A stretch of DNA of 64,000 bases, taken from assembly GCA_006538405.1 (NCBI GenBank), contig BJKQ01000002.1, forward strand, positions 3,038,001 through 3,102,000, in the 5' to 3' direction. A program made the translations under genes and the position numbers. The DNA comes from Hansfordia pulvinata. Taxonomy: Eukaryota > Ascomycota > Sordariomycetes > Xylariales. Of this stretch, positions 57,001-64,000 are shown one piece after another (within the stretch, counting starts at the first letter, position 1; each line of letters begins with the position of its first letter). Under the pieces are notes generated by a model. It saw only the letters and a list, made by a program, of their open reading frames with translations, had not been told where the DNA came from and did no database searches.

Positions 57001-60000
57001 TGGTGTATGTACTCGTCCGCAGATATGCATATAGACATGGTACGCTGCAGTGCGACAGGCGCGCCGCTGGTACCTCAGCTGCATCGACATTCAGTGATGT
57101 GCTTAGCCCAAGTACCTACTCGGGGAGCAACTCGCGTCGAGGTACGTGTGTCCGTAGGTGCGTGCGGATCAGCCAACCTGGAGCACGCATCATTCCACAG
57201 GTCCCGATGAGACTTGTCTGCCCTCAACCCCCGCCTCATCGTCGCCCAAGACTCATCAGCCAGGGCCTGTCCGTCCTACCCTACCAACAGCTCCGCCGGC
57301 CTCTCGAGTGGAGCGACCCGTCCACCACCATCCACTCACGGTCGTCCAGTGTCTCACCCCGTTCCGCCTTGCCCACTTGTCTCCTCCGCCCTGCCGTCGT
57401 GCGCTGCCCACCGTGGCACACAAGGGCGGCGGCCGCCCAATTGCCGCCGCCCAAGTGCGCGGTCCCACGGCTCTCAAACGCTTCGCTTCCGTCTTCACGG
57501 GCGGCGGGCCCCGGCGCGGTCGAATCGCGTTCAGTCCATGCCATCGACCACCCCAGGGCCATGGATGACCCCCCGCCCATTGGCCGGCGAGCCCCAGCGG
57601 CTTCGTGGTCTGGTGGGTTCCAGCGACAAAAACAACAGCAGCAACACCACCACCAGCGAGAAACAACGACGGCGCTCGGCGGGCAACAGGAGCAGGCACC
57701 GAGGGAGACGGGCTGGGCGTGCGTGCTACTAATCCGGCCGTGCCAATCGAGCCTCGTGCATCTTCACAAACCCAACCCTGCCTGCTGATCACACAGCCGG
57801 ACGACAGGCGCGCCGAATCTTTGTGCACAACAGGGATTACGACACCCCCTGCCCAGCCCTCGACATGGTCCGCGTGGGATGCCCAGCCAGACGCTTCTAC
57901 GCGTACTATCAGGACCCATCGTGGCCCCTTTCAGCTCGTCTGCTCATGCGAGCCTTGTGGCATGGGGCACGCGATACCTCCTCCTGGCCGGGACTGCTGG
58001 TAGACCTCTGGCTGACTGGAATGCGAGCGCAGGCCGACGGTCCCTCCAGGTTGTTGGCTGGCCGTCCAGGTACTCGGACTTCCGGAACCGGCCCGGCCGC
58101 GGCTTTGCGGCGTACGCGTACGAGGACGGAGCCGGCTTGTGTCACCTCTGCGCGCTTGACAGAGATGGCCCTTACGCAATCACCAACTGCTTGTTCCAAC
58201 CTTGGATCAATTGAGTCCGCTGAACACCTTTGGAATGCAGGACAAGTTTCCCAAGTGTGCTGGACAACTACCTAACTCGTGCCTACGCCCGGGGCAATAG
58301 GCTCAGAGTAAGCCGCGAGTCCGCCGGCACCCTCTCAGACCTGCATCGTGCACTGGCAAACTCTGCAATCGATTACGCGTTCTGGAACGAGAAGACTCGA
58401 CTAACAGGCCGACCGTCATTGGATGACACCCTCCGGTTTTTGGTTACGTACAACCGAGCACGTTTGCTGCTGTTGCCTGACTTCTTGCTCCCTGGGCCAG
58501 CACGTACACGCACACGCTTGCCGCCGTACCTGGGGCCAAGAGCGGTTCCAATCGAGCAGCCAGCCACTTAGTCACCAATAGGGGGGGGAAATGTCGGGAA
58601 ATCATCGTGGCCCCAGGTCACCTCATCCACCGACTCGAGCACGTTCTGCTCTTGCTGGCCTGATCGCGTCATCTCATTCGATCCTGGATCCAAAGGGTCG
58701 GCAGTATGTCACTTTATTAGCCTTGCGCAGCCTCGAGCCGCCAACCTTGCCCTGAAGAGGTTTGCACGGTTTGTCAGGATGAAAAAGTCTCGTTCGTCGC
58801 TAGTGTCTACGGCTAACAAACCCGCCCGTCAACTCTGATCCCCACAACGCCCCATACGTGGCGAAAAGGGCCCAGTCCCGACGCTGCTGGCCCTGGACGG
58901 TCACCGTCTTTTGCTCCGAGTCGCAGCCCCTCGGATGAGGCTGTCATGACGAAGGAGTGAACTCGTCCCAGCCGCAAAACCGCCAGTGACCCCGTACCAA
59001 AAAATATTCAACCAGGGTCGTATTACTAGCCGCCTCACTTCGTCTGGTTCCCCCCTTCGGCGCCAACTGTCCCGGCAGCGACAACATGCCAATGGTGCCA
59101 AACTGGATTTTTCGGTTGGATCAATACCCCATTCCGAACCCTCCACGGCGTCACGTTGTGAGCAGGCCCAAGAAAGTGGCTGCTGGTCCACGAGCTGCGC
59201 TGCGAACGTTCATTGGTGGAGAGCTCAAGATTTGGTCTGCGGCGTTGCGCACGGGGTGGTTAGTCACCAGCTCGGAGAACTCCAAGCCCCAGGCCAGTTC
59301 AACGGTTGTCCACAGGTGCGCCTCGGATGGGGATAGTATACTCCATCATGCTCAGTACATCGTATTCAGGTCCCCGCCTGATTGCGGAGCATATACGAGT
59401 ACATGACCGTACGCCGCAACTTACAAGTACGCAGTGTGCGGAGCAAAGAGACACAGCGCAGGCCGCGACAGGTTTTGCGCCGCGCAGGGACGAGAGCCGG
59501 TCATCAGTGGAGGGTCTCGTACGCAGGACTTGGTCGCTGGTGATTGATTACGGGTATGACTGGACCAGCACAAGCGCAGCTCGGGCCCTTAGGGCCCAGT
59601 CGCCAAGCTCACCATCGGTCCTGGGCTGCACCAAAAAGATGCATCAATCCCCAGCGCAGCACGCACCGGACTGGAGCCCCAAGGCATGCTTCCGTTTGGA
59701 GGACAACAGGACGAAAACTCTTTACGCCGCCACGCCCTACCCCATATTCTCGCCAGGAACAGCATGACGGCCCTCTGAAACCCTCTCTCTTGCGTCTTCA
59801 CCGAGATTCTCCCTGCAAGCACAAGCACAGGCGAGATCCACCGCGTTCGGCATTTGTGGCGGACGCCTGCGACGACCTGTCCCCTCCTCCGTACTCCCGG
59901 TCAAGTATCAGCCCAGGCTTTGTGGGGGCCATCCCGGTAGGCAGAGTCGGAGCCCTGCCTGAAGCCAGGGAGCTCCGGTCGTTGGCTAATGCTGGGCGGC

Positions 60001-61777
60001 TGCACATCATGTCGCATCGACAGGGTTGCAGAACAGCCAGTGGCCATCGATTACGTGCTCCACGGATGTACGGAGTACAGGGCGGCTACCGTCGTGGCGC
60101 CATCCCGTGGCCGCCACCCGGCCGTCGACTCGGCGAGGATCCAACAGCCCCGACGAGGGCTCCGTATCGACTGATTTCCCACGGGCTGGCGAGATGAGGC
60201 CTTCACGATCCGGGGGGAAAATTTTGTCGCGCGAACCCACCGCCCGGGGTCGTTGGCCTGCCTGTCCACGATCCATCACTCGCGCTCCTCCCACGTGCCC
60301 TGATGGGCTTGGCCACGAGTCGCCTACCGCTTCTTGAGCCGATGGGCTAGGTTTTAGCAAGAACGATGCCACGGGGGCCACAATGGAGCCCCAATTCCTT
60401 TCCCGCGCTCTAGCTGGAGTACGGTCCACACCGCATGAAATCGCGCCCGTTTCTGGTTGACCAAGGAGGCTTAGCCGGGTCCGAAGTCTGCTCAGCAAAG
60501 TCTAGAATGCGATATTTATCCAGCGGATGCCGAGATCTCACCGTTTATCATGCGCGTCTAATAGATGAGGAAGCTGATGACAGTTGATGGGGCCAGTGGC
60601 CCCCCACGCGCGGCCAGCCCAGTGGACGATGGGGGCGGAGCGAAGGCGCCAAAAACTCTGAAAATCCTTTCGCACCAAGCCGTCACCAGTCGCGCCCCCG
60701 TGGCTCATCAGCGATTACTCGTACGAGTACCTACGTCCAGCCAGCCAGCCGGCGAAGACGGACGGCTCGGCCGCTCGGCGCTCCGAGTTCCTGGCTAACA
60801 ACAAAGAAGGCACCACCAGCTGACTGGGTTTTTTTTTTAGCCGCGAACGGAGGAGACCCTGGATCGCGCGGCTCTACCTAGCCGCACAGTCAGTCATCAC
60901 CCACCAGCCAGCCTCGAGATAAGAAGAGGGTAAGTCGAAGAGGGCGAAGGACCGTCACTTTTTAGCCGCTCACACGCACCCTGCTCTATCGACGCACAAC
61001 TGCTGACGACGGCGGGTTCCGTGGTGTGCGAGGACGCAACCTCGGACGAGTACGAGTACCTGGTGTCCGTACTCCGTACATGCCGACAAGCTCTCGAGGC
61101 GAGGCCCCCTGAGACCCCCTCCCACTCCCTGTCCCCCGTAACCCTCCCCTCTCAGGGTTGGTTGTGCTATTTTTCCAACTTTCTGCAGGTACCCTGCCCG
61201 TCAACCCAGTTTCTGCCTGCGTGGCGTGGGCGTGCAAGGGGAGAAAAGCGGAGGAGCGTTGCATTCAGTCAAGACTTGGGAAACCATCGCGTACCGTATG
61301 TCTCATCAGTCCGGGGCGGGGGCTCTCAGCATCGCCGTGGCCCGTCTTCCAGCTCTTATTAGGTAGTCGTACCTGACAAAGGACGCCGCGGCGGCCTGAG
61401 CGTGTGGCCCTGGCTGGCTCGTGCCTCTGCTGCCCGAGTGGGTGCTCGTATGAGTACTGGCACCGTAGCCTCAGGCGCGTGATCCGGTGTCCGGTGCCGG
61501 GCGGACCGTGATCGGATCTCTATTCTGTGGTGGGTGGCAAGACACAGTAGCGCGGGGGTGACCGATGACTGGCACACAGTGAAATGTCAACAACAGAAGG
61601 ACAAGTACGGAACGCCAGCAAGAATGACGGCCTCGAACGATCCGACATTTGTCACATAGAGCAGCATTTCGAGTGACGTTCTGTTGCGTGACAACAACCC
61701 ATCTCGGGCCCTGGTGATGCGGTCTAGATCACCTATTGCCGAGTGCTCGAACATCTTTGCTGTTTCTTTCCCCTGCT

Positions 61778-61808
<31 letters not shown>

Positions 61809-62759
61809 GGTCTCTTCTTTCTTCCTCTTAGTTTCGTGGCCACCTGTCCACGAGTATCAGTATCGTATTGCCCGTCTCGTGGCCCTGGCCCGTGATGAGA
61901 CGAAGCGCCGCCGTCTGCGCCAAGGCCAGGACCCCCTCCGGGTCCGCCTGCTTCCTCTGCTGATAAGGGAGCCCCGCCACCCGCCAGCCCCGCCAGGCGA
62001 CCCGGAAAGATACGATACGGGCGGCAATTGCTGTCGCGGGGGGTCACAACAAGGCGTGCCCTCGTACGAGCACGCACTCGTACTCACGAGAACGGCCACG
62101 AGGGGCGGTGCGATGCGATACAGCGGGCAGGTAAGCCGAGTCCGCCCCTCCTCCCCCGAGCTGCTGCTGTGATCCTTGTCCATTGGCGTCGCCTTATCGG
62201 AGGGCACTGTCCCACGTGAGAGCCCTAGAGAGTAAGACGGGCGATTCTGTCGATCCCGGGCACCACGCCCAGACTTGCCTGCAGTCAAGTCAGTCGCTCA
62301 CCATCATCAGCACCTAGTAAGTCACGTCCTGGAAAAAAAAATAAAACCCTGTTGTTCCCGGCTCGCCCGAGGCGATGCCGGACAGAAGCCCGACCCCGGA
62401 GCGCCGGCGCGCGTGTGCAACTCACCCGCTCCCACTGCCCCGCTCTCCCTCGGCCCTTGCGAGTGCTCGTACTACCGCTCCAAGAAGAAGAAGAAGAAGA
62501 AGAAAGAGGAGCGCGCCCCGAGCTGCCCGAACGAAGCTGCTTTCGCTCACCTTGATGGGTCCCCCCCCGCCCCGCCGGCGATCGTCCCGGTCACACAAAA
62601 GCGCCGCCCATCAAAGCGCTTACACGAGCTAAGTTAGAAATTCGTCTTCTGCGGTCGCACCCGGGCAGATGAACCCTTTTGATCTCGGGCTCTGGGAAGG
62701 CATGGATGCGTGCGTTTGTGTAATAATGCCCGGGCTCTACTCGTACGAGAAGGTGCTCT

Positions 62760-62780
62760 CCCCCCCCCCCCCCCCCCCCC
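62760..62780. repeat. Poly-C tract (about 21)
   Basis: An uninterrupted run of C, 14 bp after a TACTCGTAC copy (62738-62746). Confidence 0.85.
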
Positions 62781-62871
62781 TTCTGCCGCGCCTCTCCTAT
62801 TGGGCTGCGCACGCCGTCCATGCTCGACAGGAGGCTTTATTTGGGTTCGCGGGCTCACGCACAGAAGGACT

Positions 62872-62888
62872 GGGGGGGGGGGGGGGGG
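62872..62888. repeat. Poly-G tract (about 17)
   Basis: An uninterrupted run of G, about 90 bp from the preceding poly-C tract and in opposite base orientation. Confidence 0.85.
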
Positions 62889-63307
62889 TCCATACGATCC
62901 CTCTATCTCTGAGTATCCCATACGCGTACGCGGACGAGCGCTGGTGACAAGCCATTTCAAGGCCCCATCACGACCAGCATCTCGCCGCTCCGAGGAGGTA
63001 ACGAGTAGGTAGATTAGGAAGGCCGGCCCGCCACGAAGCTCTGTTGAGAGGGGGGTTATGATGGCTTGTCGAACGAGCCCACAGACTCGCCCCTGGCTTT
63101 GCACGTCTGGTCTACCTGCCCTCCCCACCGGACCGGCACATGGGCATTTCTGTTTCTTGCACCCCGGACATTCGTAGTTGTCTTCGTCGTCGTCGTCGTC
63201 GTCGTCTTCTTCTTCTTCTGTCTCTTCATTGTCGTCAGACGATGACGCGTGACCGTGACGTGATGTCGAAAACGCGCCGTCCTCGTACGCGGCCCAGACC
63301 TCCCCCG

Positions 63308-63328
63308 CCCCCCCCCCCCCCCCCCCCC
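63308..63328. repeat. Poly-C tract (about 21)
   Basis: An uninterrupted run of C followed by TTTTT. Confidence 0.85.
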
Positions 63329-64000
63329 CTTTTTCATCAATTCCCCTCATGGCGAGGTGGGATGGCAGACACCTCCGCCGCTCGCCCGCTCTCCTCTCTT
63401 TTTCTTTCGGGCAGGTCCCGGATGGAACCAACCCCCCCCTCCAAAGATTACGACGCTGGCCTGCATTTCTGTCGCATCTTCCCCCCTCCCCCAAAGTGTG
63501 CTCGTGCCCGGGTGATTTGTGAGTGATTGCGAGTGATATGATGGAGATAGATGGCAGGGTTATCCAGATCCGTTCCCTCGACACGTCGCTTGGCTGTCAT
63601 ACCCGTAGATGTAAAGGGGAGGGATTGGGCCCGCCGGACACCTCTACGGCCTGTCACGATTGTGGCCCAATCGCCGCGCCGGCCCGGGGGTAAAGGAGAG
63701 GGGGGAGGGGGGGGCGTGGTGGTGTTGGTGACTTGCGGTTACGTCTCAGCGCCCGTTCAAGTTCCCTCCGTCTCGTGTCCTATCTATACTGTCACACTCT
63801 GTACTCTCGTAAAGGCAGGCTTTCACGATGGCGCTGATGATGATGATGATGATGATGATGACAGACATGGACGCCCCGGTATGACACCATGAGAAGGCTC
63901 GCATAGCGGGATCGGATTTCTTTCTTTCAATATTCTCCCGTCTTCCCCTGAAGTTACCATCTTACACTGAAGCGAATGTGGAACTGACTGACTGGCTTGT

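Larger units (their letters stand above)
54024..64000. other. 10-kb gene-poor right end
   Basis: After the promoter of the Ecl1-type gene I find no ORF with a recognisable domain or consistent exon structure. The region has TACTCGTAC/GTACGAGTA copies (60716-60729 as an inverted pair, 61050, 62738) and GTACGGAGTAC-type copies (about 60067, 61070). It also has a CT microsatellite (about 61782-61809), AAG repeats (about 62480-62505), three poly-G/C tracts (62760-62780, 62872-62888, 63308-63328), a GAC/TCG repeat (about 63186-63215) and an ATG/GAT repeat (about 63830-63862). Confidence 0.5.

Noticed and set aside
56895..57788. Plus-strand ORF of 297 codons
   Set aside because: Arg/Pro/Ser-rich composition of the kind produced by GC-rich non-coding DNA, competing ORFs of similar length in other frames, and no domain.
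62634..63584. Minus-strand ORF of 316 codons with Asp/Glu run and a CPGCKKQKCPC stretch
   Set aside because: Most of it translates simple repeats (poly-G/C, GAC repeats), there is no domain, and it spans three homopolymer tracts. The cysteine stretch alone is not enough to call a gene.
1..64000. CRISPR array, prophage, or intact transposable element
   Set aside because: No spaced direct repeats, no transposase, integrase or reverse-transcriptase motifs, and no terminal repeats were found; the sequence is fungal nuclear DNA.

Overview
The window is nuclear DNA of a GC-rich filamentous ascomycete (Pezizomycotina, most likely a Sordariomycete). The evidence is short GT-AG introns (about 50-150 nt) with CTAAC/CTGAC branch sites, single genes on either strand, CT-rich leaders, and fungal proteins such as RCO-1/Tup1, Erg3, a UstYa-like protein, an Ecl1-type zinc protein and a TRAPP subunit. 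I found no prokaryotic features, tRNA, rRNA, CRISPR array or intact transposon.

Layout. 1-9.5 kb: a trypsin-like secreted protease (+, reading frame broken three times), a small cysteine-containing secreted protein (-) and a kinase-like protein with a signal-type N-terminus (+), in repeat-rich DNA. 9.5-13.6 kb: rmp1 (+) converging on rco-1/tup1 (-). 13.6-18.6 kb: no gene seen. 18.6-21.8 kb: a UstYa/DUF3328-family gene (+) and erg3 (-). 24-30.6 kb: a small membrane protein of the UPF0357 type (-), ribosomal protein L28 (+) and NAD malate dehydrogenase (+). 32-47.4 kb: the densest part, with TRAPP subunit trs33 (-), a PIAS/Siz SUMO ligase (-), a DUF2423 protein (+), SWR1-complex subunit swc2/YL1 (-) and an unrecognised seven-exon gene (-). 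52.9-54.0 kb: an Ecl1-like gene (-). 47.4-52.9 and 54.0-64.0 kb are gene-poor.

The genes form no operon or obvious biosynthetic cluster. Most are housekeeping functions: RNase MRP, transcriptional corepression, sterol synthesis, translation, the malate/oxaloacetate couple, vesicle tethering, SUMOylation and H2A.Z deposition. The accessory genes (protease, small secreted protein, kinase-like protein, UstYa homologue) lie in the 5' third next to microsatellites.

Two window-wide signals stand out. The 9-mer TACTCGTAC (or its complement) appears about two dozen times, mainly between genes, against about 0.5 expected in random sequence. Several genes, including the conserved L28 gene, are exactly one base short in a G/C-rich stretch, and the window also carries many 10-25 nt poly-G/C tracts. 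The frame breaks therefore look more like homopolymer undercalls than pseudogenes. Exon boundaries were derived by hand from frame, phase and splice motifs; an error of one base at some junctions is possible.
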